From the NCBI GenBank assembly GCA_963853835.1, contig OY970824.1, positions 75,402,372-75,466,371 of the forward strand: a stretch of DNA of 64,000 bases, written 5' to 3'. Within the stretch, counting starts at the first letter, position 1, and each line of letters opens with the position of its first letter. Below the pieces are notes generated by a model. It was not told where the DNA came from. It saw only the letters and a list, made by a program, of their open reading frames with translations, and did not search any database. The translations under genes were made by a program, and so were the position numbers. Below, piece after piece: positions 43,604 to 55,100 of the stretch. The stretch is from Calendula officinalis. Its lineage: Eukaryota; Streptophyta; Magnoliopsida; Asterales; Asteraceae.

Positions 43604-43887
43604 TGATACAGAACAACGAAGAACAAGGATTGAAATCAATTTCAATCAATATTCCACATTCGAGAGGGGAAGACTCTCCAAGTTTTGACTTACAAAATAT
43701 CTGAATACCCTCCATGTATCGTTACAACTCCTATTTAACAGAAAATGTAACAAACACATTGACTTTGCAACAACTATGACTAAGGACTAAAACACCCTCA
43801 GCTCTTTATTTGTAAGGACCGATTTGGCCTTATTGTTTCCTTCTAGTGTAGACCACTTTAATTGGTAGCCTTCCCTCACTTGTATCA
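43604..43887 (-). repeat. 3' LTR of the chromovirus
   Basis: 284 bp. It matches 48351-48674 apart from two indels and very few substitutions (for example GATTTGGCC against GATTTGCCC). It abuts CCTCCCCCTG, which on the minus strand is the purine-rich tract CAGGGGGAGG before the LTR. Confidence 0.92.
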
Positions 43888-44495
43888 ATACCTCCCCCTG
43901 AAAAATCCACCTTGTCCTCAAGGTGAAACTCGGGAAATGACTTGTGAAAAACTTCAAAATTTTCCCACGTTGCCTCAAATAATGGCAAATCTTTCCACTT
44001 GATTAAGACCTCCGGAATTCCCTCTGCCGTCCGACGACATTGCAAGAGTGTCTCTGGAATAACTTGCAATTTCAATTCCTCGGTCAACTGAGGTGGCAAA
44101 ACAGGAGCCACAGCCGCCGATCCAACATAACGCCTCAATTGTGAGACATGAAACACGGGATGTAGACGTGAATCATCAGGTAATAGCAACTTGTAAGCAA
44201 CCTTTCCAATACATTCGACGACTTCAAATGGGCCATAAAAACGAGGCGACAACTTCTGATTGAGATGGGTTCTCAACGATTTTTGTCAATAAGGCCGCAA
44301 TTTCAAGAATACCCGGTCATGAGGCTGAAAGGACTCATCTTTTCGGTGTCTATCAGCTTGTGATTTCATTCTATTCTGTGCCTTAAGAAAATTCATTTTC
44401 AACTCATCTAACAACACATCCCGATCGACCAATAAATCTTCCACATAGTTAACTACTGCAGTACCGCCTAAGGATTTTAGGTGGATCTCGACCAT
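43830..44495 (-). pseudogene. Integrase C-terminus and chromodomain of the chromovirus
   Basis: Two stretches in one reading frame (44495-44286 and 44276-43830) are separated by an in-frame TGA that replaces a codon after KLRPY. The first contains the integrase tail (RMKSQADRHRKDESF and DRVFLKLRPY). The second has the GPFEVVECIGKVAYKL SH3-like part, HPVFHVSQLR, and a chromodomain ending VLIKWKDLPLFEATWE. Chromodomains steer integration towards marked chromatin in this lineage, so an insertion into a gene exon is noteworthy. This frame is shifted relative to the main pol frame near 44460. Confidence 0.88.
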
Positions 44496-47400
44496 ATAAA
44501 GCTTTAAATGGGGAACATTTTAACCAGTCATGAAAAGTGGAATTATACCAAAATTCCGCCCATCCCAAATACTTATGCCACTGTTTAGGACGATTTGAAA
44601 CAAAACAGCGCAAATATTGCTCTACACACCGGTTGACGACTTCGGATTGCCCATTCGATTGCGGATGATAGGCGGTAGAATAGCATAATTTGGTCCCCAT
44701 CTTCTTAAAAAGTTCTTTCCAAAACAAGCTCAAGAAAATCTTGTCTCTATCCGAAATAATAGAAATAGGGATACCATGCAACCTCACAATTTCTTTAGTA
44801 AACACAGTAGCCACTTGTATGGCAGTAAATGGGTGTTTTAAAGCCATAAAATGAGCAAACTTGCTCAATCTATCTACCACCACAAAAATTGTATCCATCC
44901 CCTCCGATTTTGGAAGACCTTCCACAAAATCCATTGTGATGGCATCCCAAACTTGAATTGGTAAATCAATGGGCTGCAACAGTCCCCTTGGTGACCCATT
45001 TAGTGTTTTGTTCTGTTGGCACACCACACATTCTTTTACATCCTTCCGTATACCCACCCAAAATAACTCGGATAATAAACGTTGTAACGTTCGTTCCACT
45101 CCGGAATGACCACCCGTCAATGACCCATGAAATTCTTCTAATATAGAAGGAATAAGAGTTGAAGTTTGAGAAATAACCAACTTGTCTTTATACCAAAGCA
45201 AGTCCCCCTTCAATTCAAACTCGTTATACTTTGGTACCCCGGATTTTAATGTAACTAAAATTTTGTTAAGAAATGGATCATCATCAATTTCTTTTTTAAT
45301 AACATCCCAATTCCGCCATTGTGGCCCCACCATAGTCGATAATTCCAAGTCTTTCCGCGATAATGCATCGGCGGCCTTATTAGTAATACCGGTTTTATAA
45401 TGAATATCAAACTCGTAACCAAGCAACTTAATTACCCATTTTTGGTAAGGAGGTTCGATAACTCGTTGTTCCAATAAGAACTTCAAACTTTTTTGATCGG
45501 TTTTAACCACAAATTTTCGTCCCAACAAATACGCCCTCCACTTGTTAATGGCAAATACAATAGCCATTAATTCTTTTTCATAAATGGGTTTTTGTCGAGC
45601 CCGTAAACCCAACACTTGACTAAAAAATGCAACGGGTTGGTCATGTTGCATTAAGACCGCCCCCAAACCACCCCCCGAAGCATCCGTTTCAATCACAAAC
45701 GGTTCTTGGAAATTGGGTAAGGTTAAAACCGGCGCGGTGGTCATAGCCGATTTCAAAGTTTCAAATGCTAATTGAGCTTCCTCATTCCACATAAACCCAT
45801 CCTTTTTAAGGAGTTCCGTTAAGGGTTTTGCAATTCTTCCATAACCCCGAATGAACTTCCGGTAATATCCGGTCAACCCTAGAAACCCACGTAATTGAGT
45901 AATAGTAGTAGGTGTAGCCCACTCAATCATGGCTTTAACCTTGTCTTGGTCCATTTCCACCCCATCATGTGAAATTATGTGACCCAAATATCCAATTTTA
46001 AGTTTAGCAAACTCGCATTTCTTTTTATTAGCATACAACTTATTTGTTTGCAAAACTTGTAATACTTGTGATAAATGTACCATATGGTCATCCTCATTTT
46101 TACTATAAACTAATATATCATCAAAGAAAACCAAAACGAATTTTCTCAAGTAAGGCTTAAAGATGTGATTCATTAATGATTGAAAAGTAGCCGGCGCATT
46201 AGTGAGGCCAAAAGGCATTACCAAAAACTCATAATGACCCTCATGGGTTCTAAATGCGGTTTTTTCGACATCATCCTTACACATTCTAATTTGATGGTAA
46301 CCGGCCTTTAGGTCTAGTTTTGAAAAGTATTTAGCCCCATGTAACTCATCCAACAATTCATCAATGATTGGTATTGGGAACTTATCGGGAACCGTACCTT
46401 TGTTTAATGCTCGGTAATCAATACAAAACCGCCAACTCCCATCTTTTTTCTTGACCAATAACACCGGACTAGAAAAAGCACTTTTACTACTTTGTATAAT
46501 TCCCGACTCAAGCATTTCTTTAACCAATTTTTCAATTTCATTTTTTTGAAATTGTGGATATCGATAAGGTCTTATATTAATCGGTTCTACACCACTTTTA
46601 AGAGTAATTCTATGCTCGGCTTCTCGTGAGGGAGGCAAACCCACCGGTGAATCAAAAACATCACTAAACCCATCTAACACTTCCCGGGTTTTAGTGCTCA
46701 ATCCTTCTTCCTCACCTCCATAATTGCCCTCCAAACTACCCAATTCTATCAACAATCCTTGACCTTCATGCTTTAATGTTTTGATTATGGACTTTAATGA
46801 CACTAATGACCTGCCTAAGGACTTATCTCCTTGTAGTTTAACGGTTTTACATTTCCACATAAACTTCATGTATTGATTTTTCCAATCGACCTCCATAGGA
46901 CCAAGTTTTTCCAACCATAACATGCCCATGATCACATCGGAATTACTCAATTGTATTGGCAAAAATTCTTCTTCTATTTCAAGGCCTTGGATCCACAACT
47001 TCACACCCGTACAAAGACCTTGATTACCAACCGACCCTCGGGTTCCCAAAGCAATTTGGTATTGCCTAGTAGCTTTGACTTGTAGATTAAGTTCTTCTAC
47101 TAAGTCCAAAGATATGAAATTATGAGTTGCCCCACAATCTATCATAACTACTACTTCTTGGTTTTCCACCATACCTTTTAATTTCATTGTTTTAGGATTG
47201 GTCAAACCCATAATCGAATTGAGAGAGACCTCAATTGCGGTCTCTTTGATCACCGTGGCTAGTTCGGCTCCTTCCTCCCATTCTTCTTCCTCTTCTAGCT
47301 CATGCACAATTATGACATTAAGCTGTTTCTTCTTACAAATATGGCCCGGTTTATACTTTTCATCACAACGATAGCATAAGCCTTGAGCCTGTTTTTGTTC

Positions 47401-48327
47401 CAACTCCTTATCCGTCAATCTACGGTAATTATTCACACTTTTGGAACCAATACTTTCACCCCTAGTATCACTGTTACCATCTTTTTTTTCATCCGAATCC
47501 ACACTTTTCTTACTGTTGAACCTTGAAAAGCTAGAATAGTGGCTTTTGGAACTAGCTCTATTCCTTTCCTCCACTTTCAGGGGCATTTTCATCACTCCCC
47601 TCAACCCCTTTGGTTCTAACAGTCTTAATTCTGTCTTAATTTCAGATTTTAAACCACTTAAAAAATGACTGGTGTATACCTCATCCGAAATGTCGTTCAA
47701 TGGAGCAGCCATGGCAATGAATTTCTTTGTGTATTCTTTAACTGTAGTTTGTTGTTTGAGGTTAAAGAACTGGTCACATAAAGATCCTTCAGTATCACTT
47801 CTGAAATTCAACAGTAATTGGTTCTTCAATTCCTCCCAATTAGCAAATCGTTGCCTCTTATCTTCCCATAGAAACCAGCTCAACGCATCAGCTTCAAAGG
47901 AAATTACTGCGACCACCAGCTTATCTTCCTCCGATAGTCGATTAAGAGCAAAGTATCTTTCAGCTCTCACAATCCACAGATCTGGATTCGTTCCATCGAA
48001 GATCGGGATCTCCAATTTCCGACCTCTGATTGCTGAAAACGGAGTACTCTCCGGCGTTCGATTGCCGTTCCGATTACGAGACTCGTCGGAACTGGCGCCT
48101 CTTTCGTTCGTACGTCGCTGTGGTTCTCCAGAATTCCGATTCGAATTCGGCGGATTGAACTGTTGCATAAACGATTTCAACATTCCTTCCATCGAATTGA
48201 ATTTTGCATCCAGCGCATCGACCTTTGCAGTGTTCGTCTGCATCGCCTCCTGGACATTCGCCAATCCGCTCTCCAATTCCTCAAATCTGGTTTGATTTGA
48301 AAGATTTGAACGTGTCGCCGCCGCCAT
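44449..48327 (-). CDS. Chromovirus gag-pol polyprotein (Gag, PR, RT, RNase H, most of IN)
   Basis: The open frame begins upstream at 48423, but I place the start at the ATG of MAAATRSNL (48327), just after the primer site; this gives about 1292 aa. Gag has a capsid block (WFLWEDKRQRFANWEELK) and a knuckle CYRCDEKYKPGHIC near residue 312. The protease reads DCGATHNF near 393, with Cys where Ser/Thr is usual after the catalytic Asp. RT has FFDDILVYS near 734. RNase H has ETDASGGGLGAVL. Integrase has the zinc-binding H...H and CVVCQQ, then DAITMDFVEGLP, SDRDKIFLS and HPQSNGQSEVVNR. The frame ends early after ALYGRDPP by a shift, with the remainder in the frame at 43830-44495. Confidence 0.88.
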   Translation of the reverse strand: MAAATRSNLSNQTRFEELESGLANVQEAMQTNTAKVDALDAKFNSMEGMLKSFMQQFNPPNSNRNSGEPQRRTNERGASSDESRNRNGNRTPESTPFSAIRGRKLEIPIFDGTNPDLWIVRAERYFALNRLSEEDKLVVAVISFEADALSWFLWEDKRQRFANWEELKNQLLLNFRSDTEGSLCDQFFNLKQQTTVKEYTKKFIAMAAPLNDISDEVYTSHFLSGLKSEIKTELRLLEPKGLRGVMKMPLKVEERNRASSKSHYSSFSRFNSKKSVDSDEKKDGNSDTRGESIGSKSVNNYRRLTDKELEQKQAQGLCYRCDEKYKPGHICKKKQLNVIIVHELEEEEEWEEGAELATVIKETAIEVSLNSIMGLTNPKTMKLKGMVENQEVVVMIDCGATHNFISLDLVEELNLQVKATRQYQIALGTRGSVGNQGLCTGVKLWIQGLEIEEEFLPIQLSNSDVIMGMLWLEKLGPMEVDWKNQYMKFMWKCKTVKLQGDKSLGRSLVSLKSIIKTLKHEGQGLLIELGSLEGNYGGEEEGLSTKTREVLDGFSDVFDSPVGLPPSREAEHRITLKSGVEPINIRPYRYPQFQKNEIEKLVKEMLESGIIQSSKSAFSSPVLLVKKKDGSWRFCIDYRALNKGTVPDKFPIPIIDELLDELHGAKYFSKLDLKAGYHQIRMCKDDVEKTAFRTHEGHYEFLVMPFGLTNAPATFQSLMNHIFKPYLRKFVLVFFDDILVYSKNEDDHMVHLSQVLQVLQTNKLYANKKKCEFAKLKIGYLGHIISHDGVEMDQDKVKAMIEWATPTTITQLRGFLGLTGYYRKFIRGYGRIAKPLTELLKKDGFMWNEEAQLAFETLKSAMTTAPVLTLPNFQEPFVIETDASGGGLGAVLMQHDQPVAFFSQVLGLRARQKPIYEKELMAIVFAINKWRAYLLGRKFVVKTDQKSLKFLLEQRVIEPPYQKWVIKLLGYEFDIHYKTGITNKAADALSRKDLELSTMVGPQWRNWDVIKKEIDDDPFLNKILVTLKSGVPKYNEFELKGDLLWYKDKLVISQTSTLIPSILEEFHGSLTGGHSGVERTLQRLLSELFWVGIRKDVKECVVCQQNKTLNGSPRGLLQPIDLPIQVWDAITMDFVEGLPKSEGMDTIFVVVDRLSKFAHFMALKHPFTAIQVATVFTKEIVRLHGIPISIISDRDKIFLSLFWKELFKKMGTKLCYSTAYHPQSNGQSEVVNRCVEQYLRCFVSNRPKQWHKYLGWAEFWYNSTFHDWLKCSPFKALYGRDPPKILRRYCSS

Positions 48328-48350
48328 CGTAACGTGCTGTGATACCAATT
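48325..48350 (-). other. Primer binding site of the chromovirus
   Basis: The minus strand reads TTGGTATCACAGCACG shortly after the 5' LTR end CTGTATCA. It resembles the tRNA-iMet complement TGGTATCAGAGC with one change. Confidence 0.75.
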
Positions 48351-48674
48351 TGATACAGAACAGTAATCCAATAACAGAAATTGAAGACAATAAACGAAGA
48401 ACAAGGATTGAAATCAATTTCAATCAATATTCCACATTCGAGAGGGGAAGACTCTCCAAGTTTTGACTTACAAAATATCTGAATACCCTCCATGTATCGT
48501 TACAACTCCTATTTAACAGAAAATGTAACAAACACATTGACTTTGCAACAACTATGACTAAGGACTAAAACACCCTCAGCTCTTTATTTGTAAGGACCGA
48601 TTTGCCCTTATTGTTTCCTTCTAGTGTAGACCACTTTAATTGGTAGCCTTCCCAGCCTTCCCTCACTTGTATCA
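48351..48674 (-). repeat. 5' LTR of the chromovirus
   Basis: 324 bp with ends TGATACA...TGTATCA, followed by the right target duplication TATTT (48675-48679), which belongs to the interrupted CDPK exon. Confidence 0.92.
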
Positions 48675-49884
48675 TATTTCTTAACACCTATCAATTTCAT
48701 AATAATATTTGTAAGTCACCATTTAATAAGTAACCTAATTTATATATATGGTTTATGAGATATGGAAATTACCTCTTTAAAAATTCCATTTTCGGTTTTA
48801 TCCCAAAAGGGACGACGGCCACATAGTAAAATGTATGTGATGACACCTATGCTCCAAACATCGGATTCGGGTCCCGATTTACGTTTTAAAACTTCGGGAG
48901 CAACATAATATGCACTACCAACAATATCTGTAAACTTTTTTCCTAAAATAATGACATAAAAATACACAAATTTTAATATAACACTTTAAATAATATGGAA
49001 CACAATATTACACTAACCTGGCCTTATAAAATGTGATAAGCCAAAATCTGTAGCCTTTAAGTGTGAATCATCATCTCGCGACTTAAAAAGAAAATTCTAT
49101 AAAAGTACAAAATCGAGATAATGTTAGCGTTTTCCTAGGAACATTAGGTCAATATAAGACGGTTTATTATATGTTTTCATACCTCTGGTTTCATGTCACG
49201 GTGTACCAAACCATGTAAATGGCATTCTGCAGCAACTTTAAGCATTTGCCTTACAACAATTGCTGCATCTTTCTCTGAGTAACGACTATCCTTCCTGCAT
49301 AAGAGAAACAAATTACCATAATGAATCATGGGTTTGACTTTTTTGGTCAAAAGGACTAGTTTTTTAATTTCAAGATTGATAGAAGTACTTAGATTTTATA
49401 CTGAAATTTCGTTATCTACTTGATTGTTAATTAATACTACTCGTACGTTCATAAAGGTATCGAATTTGTCATAAAAATGTAGATAAATATTGAATTTAGA
49501 AGCTAATATGTTTGACTTGGGAGTTCTTACTTTCCTAAAATCCGGTCCAATAACTCACCGCCCTCGCATAACCTGAAAAGGGTAATTATTTAAGTCAAGT
49601 TGTTGATAATTAAAATAAAAGATATGAAAAAATAAAATAAAAAAGGTAACGAATTTATATGACATACTCCATAACTATGTAGACATAGGAGCTATCTTCA
49701 TATGCATTATGAAACTGAACCACGTTTTCATGACCACTTAAAGCTTTCAATATCTTAACTTCTCTTTTAACATCTTCAACAGCATCCGGAAGAATCATCT
49801 GTTGAGAAAACGTTTCAAGTTCATACTTTAAAACTACATTAACTTTTTGGTAACATGAAATATATCATATAAAGTTGGAAAATG

Positions 49885-50060
49885 ATAATGACAGCCCTAA
49901 GGGCTGTCACTAATACGTCAAGACACGCATCAAATACTTATACAATAATTAATAACCGACCCCTGCATTTTAGGAATCAACCCCCCTACTGAAAATACAA
50001 ACGATTTATGCACGTAACCACCTCTTAATGACAGCCCTAAGGGCTGTCATTAACAAAACC
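49885..50060. repeat. Small element bounded by two identical palindromes, in CDPK intron 1
   Basis: GACAGCCCTAAGGGCTGTC occurs at 49890-49908 and again at 50030-50048. Each is a perfect palindrome. The outer bases AATGACAG / CTGTCATT extend the symmetry. About 120 bp of unique sequence lies between. A decayed relative in inverse orientation is at 40218-40348, also with TTTTGTTAATGACAG at its edge, so this is a dispersed family. Confidence 0.75.
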
Positions 50061-50636
50061 CAAAGTCTATAAAGTTTAGAGAAAAAAAAACACATGTGAA
50101 TCTCGTGGCATCTTTCAAAGTGATGAATAGCAATTGAATTATTTAAGTAAAAATAATAATAATCAGAAATCAGTCAGATCATCCTCAGCTTACATTTTCA
50201 TCATAAAGGTAATCAAAACAGAAATTAGGTTAACTAAAGCCCCTATCCAGAAAAATTCTATTTAAAATCTCAAATAAAATATGACAAGGAATCACCTTAT
50301 TTTTGTCAATTTTCTTGACAGCAACACGATCTCCATTAACTTTATCAATAGCAACATATGTATACCCAAATTGACCATGACCCAACAATTTCCCAATCGA
50401 ATAATTAGCATCAAAATCCTTATAATCACACCTTTTCTTGAACTTGATTTTTCTTTCTTCTTGTGCTTATCATCTACCTGCTTCTTTTGTTGATTTTTGT
50501 GGATCTCTTTAGGTTTGACATTGGACCCACTTTCATCCTGCTTTCCGGTGTCAGTTGCCGGACGACGGTGGTCGGCGGTGGAGGGAGTGTTGCTGTTTGA
50601 ACCACTGATCTTGGTGGTTGATAAACAGGCACCCAT

Positions 50637-51912
50637 ATCTTGGAACTCAATAAAATTCAATAAAAATCGAAACTTTAACAAGGGTTTTGTGGGAATTAAG
50701 AATTTAATTCATTCAACATGTGGGTTTTGTTAGTAATTTAAATGCATATGATGCTTGGCGTGAGAAATGGTATAACAATCAAGAAAATGTTAAGTAAACG
50801 GGAATGAGGGTAGATGATGACGGTGGTGGTCAACAGACAACTTTTTTTTTCCGGGAAGAAGAGAGAGACTGAGGACCCCTTGTTGATCTGGTCCATATTT
50901 TGTTAAATTTTTAGTTTTTAATTTCATGCTCACAGCTTTTCATCATGTTTTTCTTGGTCTTGCTTTTCGAAAATTGGAAATAACCAAACTTTTGTACTAC
51001 CACAAGCATTCGATTCAATAATGAAAATAATTAGGATTTGGCTAATTCATACCCTAAAAGGCATTAGATAAGCCGGTTTAATGAACTCAAACTTACCCGT
51101 TTTTAGTTAAAAAAATCATTTAATACATGCAAAAAATAGACATCATTAATATGTAACAAATGCATTTATTCATTATAAAAGGAAATTCTGAGCTCATTTA
51201 ATGCTTCTAATATGAGTTAGAAAAACCCAAACAATTATAACGTGGTTAATTTTAAATGATTTTTAGTCTTTTTTATATCGTGGATGCTTTTTTATGTACT
51301 CCTAGTTCGCCAAATCTATATAATATATCTAATGAGTTTCTGATATGATTCTCATATGAAGCAAATAAAGTTATAGGGGTATTATAAAAACCGGAAAACG
51401 GAAAACCGACCCAACTCGCTTGATCCGAAACCAAAAAACCCAATATCAAAAAGAACCAATACCCAAGAAACAGAAAACCCGAAAAACAGAGTCCGTTAAG
51501 CGCTAATTTCGGGTCTTGATTTTACCGATCCATGGGTTCCCGACCTAATCCGCATATACATTATAAATATAATACAGGAATACAAAAGTATAACTCTTAA
51601 CAGGTATCAAACCAAGCCAAATCCACGTTTAGTTTGATTCTAATTAGTTATATTTTTTAATATCAAAACATACCAACGATTATGTTTTGATTCTAATTAA
51701 TTATATTGACGAAACAAAACGTCAAAATCTAAGAATGTGAAGCATATCATCAATCATCGTATTCTAATTAGTTCATAAGTCCCAAATCCACAATCATAAG
51801 GAAGTCAATTAACACGAGCCCAAACTAGTGTTTCCATTTGCATATGTACGTACACCTTCACACCAACACTTTTACCACATTATCGACAAATTACATATGA
51901 TTTTGACTACAT
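50637..51912. other. Intergenic: CDPK upstream region and TRA1 3' flank
   Basis: Contains the 5' leader and promoter of the CDPK (no clear TATA box seen) and the 3' UTR of TRA1. At 51375-51540 words such as AAAACCGGAAAACCG suggest a decayed repeat. No gene. Confidence 0.5.
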
Positions 51913-52057
51913 TTAAAACCAAGGATGCCACGTAGGATCCATCATGCATAAGTTTCTTGGAGTAAGAGCTGCTTCCACAAGTTCAGTAACACCTCTTTGC
52001 ACCGACTGTGGTGGATCAACCGAATTCTCCTCCTAAATTCCACCAAATTAAAATCAA

Positions 52058-52110
<53 letters not shown>

Positions 52111-55100
52111 AACAACAACTATATATATATATACACACACATACCTCTTCTGATATAAACTGAGGTGCAATCCCATTAATCCGACTAATAACTTGTTCAA
52201 CATTTGTGGTAATCTTTTGTCTAAATTCAACAGGGTTCATACTACCCCCACCAACAACCGGAGCCAACGGTATTCCAAGTGGCCTTCTCCATGACCAAGA
52301 CAACAACTCATCACGAAAAAACATTGCTAAATGATGCCACAAGTGCTCACTTTGCTGCAATCCACAACATTAATATTAATAAATCAAAAGAGTCAAATTA
52401 CATAAACCGGTTTACTGACCTTAGGAGAAACAACAGCTTGTGCAGCTGCAGACATGGCAGAAACAATCAAGCCCTCAACACCAAAATGAGAGAAGAATGC
52501 CTGCAAATTTCTGGTCAACCGAAAGGGTACGGGTTCGTTAAACTCGATCATCCCATTTGCATCATAAGAGGGATGGAAATCCGTTTGGAAGATTTTCCCG
52601 GTGTTTTTAGCAAATAAGGTTTTATTAGGTGACCTGCAACCTATTTGCAGCATGAAAGAAGTGAAGCTGGATAGTGCTAACTGTATAGCAAATTGTTTTT
52701 TGAAAGCCCACATGTGGTTCCCACTTAAGAGAGTTTTGTACATGTATTGGGAGAAAATGTTATCCAGAACATAATCTTTTGTAATGTGGTTGTATGCTTG
52801 TAAACGGAGATCGACTACTGCTTCTGGTGATATTTGGCCTGAAATTGCTTGGTTTAACTGTTCTTTGAAATATGCAATTGGTTGGTCAGCTTCTTTGTTG
52901 TTTCTTGAACAATGGTTTTCATACACTTCTAGAAACGTACTGTATGTTAAATCATCTTCTACCATTCGCACCTGACATACACATCACTTTCAAACCTCAT
53001 TACAAATAAAAATCTTGATTTGTGTATGATACCTGAGACCAAACAGGGATGATTATGGGTGTATGAATATTTATATGTCGTCTTCTTGATTCTTTATGCT
53101 TATCAAACATCCTATTCATGACACGAAACAGTTGTAGAATGCGTTCATCACTCCTAGCATTTGGGGTCAAAGATGTTTGGACAATAAAATGGCGTTGGGA
53201 CCCATCAGACCCGATAAGAGTCAACCTCCTGAAACTGCTCCCGTGCCTACGCACAATCGGGATATCAGCCCCTACCCTGTCTAGCTTCACAGTATGATCC
53301 GGTGCAACTTCCTACAAAACAAAAACAAGTTATTAACCTTGCATACATACATATACTGATATACATACATATTATTGTATATATATACTTACTTGATCAG
53401 TGAAATACTGTCCCGGAACTTCGACTTCAACCATATGGAAATCACGTAAAACCCTACTTTCTTCCTCCAGTTTCAAAACAGCTGGAAACCGATCTTCTAC
53501 ATTGCTTTGAAGGATGTTTTTCCAGTGTTTTAGTCTTTCGGTTAAGTCAGATAAAGTGGCTGGGAATGTATTTGTGCTTTCGGGATCAAGATCACGTTCG
53601 AAATCCTGTTTGTATTCTCTAACAAATTCCACATGTTTGTTAACTGCATCTGCTGAAAAGCACGCCCTGCAAACACCTGAAAGCTCTTTTTTAAGAGATT
53701 GTGGGACCTCTGCTGTTGTGGCAGTTGGGTATTTGTAACAACGGTGTAACAGAGCATTAACAACTGCTAATAGCCGTTCCTCTGGTAGGGTTACAAATCT
53801 TGAACCTATTTCCGTCAGTAAACTCTGCCAAAATCATGCAAAATTTAGTTACAAAATATTATTTTAGATAGGAAATATTGCATTTTAGTTAGTTACCTCA
53901 AGTTCACTAGCTAAGTTGGTGTGTTTGCTTCTAAGTGCTTCCATGATATCTTTAGCAGCATCAAAAGCACTAGCAGCAGAAGCAACTAAACCCATAGCAT
54001 AATTACGCCTGATAGCATTCTGACCACCATCATTAATAGAATTAGGGTTTTGTTGTTCATTACCACCACCCAACACACTGTTGTCGGGAACTGTGGTCCG
54101 TTCGGGTTCTTGACCCTGAGAGCTATTACCATCACCCGGGCCTGTTGACTGATGCATTTGGTTATCTGAGGCTGAAGAACTGCCACCACCCTGTCTGTTA
54201 TTCCCATCAGATCCACCTGGCATGTTTTGTTGCATCCTTTGTTGAGCCATTGCCATTCTACCAAATTCAGATTTGTTTGCAACGTCTCGTCGTTCCAGTA
54301 AGTATGTACGCAGCCAGTAATACAATGCCTAAAAGTTAAACAACATAATTTAGTTTATATCATATGAACTATAGAGTTAATTAATTTTTTAATCCTCAAA
54401 CTTTCCCAGTTTAGAGGTTTAACCCTTAAATAAAATTCCCCAGGATTCAGTCCCCTCAAGTTGATACTTACAAAAACCATTTTAACCCATAAACTTTTAT
54501 TTTCGCAATGATTTAGTCCCTTAACTTTTATACAAAATTTTGTACCAATTTTCTACAACAAATTAACTATATTAAGTAATAATAATAGTGTTATTAAGTT
54601 ATAAGATACGTGATATATTGAGAGAAGAAAAAATGTTTTTTAACCCCACAAATAAGTAAAAGTCTGATTCAATTATATTCAATCCAAAAAAAAGTTATAC
54701 CTCGACCTTAAAATGACTGGTTTGGCCAGTAATAGGTCAACAAATTTTAGGTGTTAAACACCAAGTGAACAAAAGTTTAGGATGAAAGTTTGAGGTTTAA
54801 GACATAATTAACCATAAACTAGATGGGGTTGAAGAAGATGTACCTGTGGATAAACAGTTGCAACTTTGAGCAGAACAAGTTTACAATGTGGGGCTTCAGA
54901 TCTTTGCAACGAGAGTAACAGTTGTGGGATCCACGAAAGCCAGACCCAATGAGGAATTTGATCAACATACTTATCAAAAGCTCTACCAACGGGCTCATTT
55001 GGAGTATCAAAACTGAGAAGGTAGAGAACACGGGCCAGATGGCTCCTGGAATTAGGAATTCCAAATTTAATACCTTGAAGAAAACAACTGACAGCATATT

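Larger units (their letters stand above)
43604..48674 (-). mobile_element. Ty3/Gypsy chromovirus (Reina-like), 5.07 kb, inserted in the CDPK exon
   Basis: LTRs lie at 43604-43887 (3', 284 bp) and 48351-48674 (5', 324 bp), both starting TGATACA and ending TGTATCA on the plus strand. The target duplication TATTT is at 43599-43603 and 48675-48679. The order gag-PR-RT-RH-IN-chromodomain, the short LTRs and the size of about 5 kb fit the Reina-type chromoviruses. The element is in the same orientation as the gene it broke. The 3' LTR lacks about 33 bp near its left end and a 9-bp duplication near its right end that the 5' LTR has; otherwise the LTRs are nearly identical. Pol carries one frameshift and one nonsense change, so it is probably no longer autonomous. 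Confidence 0.95.
42188..50636 (-). pseudogene. Calcium-dependent protein kinase (CPK16/18/28 type), disrupted
   Basis: Twelve exons on the minus strand: 50296-50636, 49668-49798, 49531-49572, 49183-49294, 49018-49096, 48773-48942, 48675-48687 plus 43485-43603 (one exon split by a retrotransposon), 43247-43362, 43065-43172, 42919-42981, 42453-42626, 42188-42319. All splice sites are GT/AG. The N-terminus MGACLS has Gly2 and Cys4 for myristoylation and palmitoylation. The kinase shows GHGQFGYTYV, AVKKID, HRDMKPEN, ATDFGLS and GSAYYVAPE, followed by the junction domain and four EF hands (DVDKNGAISLDE, DSNTDGLVDFTE, DVDRDGYITPEE, DINKDGKISLSE). Without the insertion the exons total 1595 nt, one short of 532 codons. 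That missing base is an A-run shift near 50425, before the kinase domain. Insertion plus frameshift make a functional product implausible, yet nothing else has decayed, so inactivation is recent. Confidence 0.9.
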
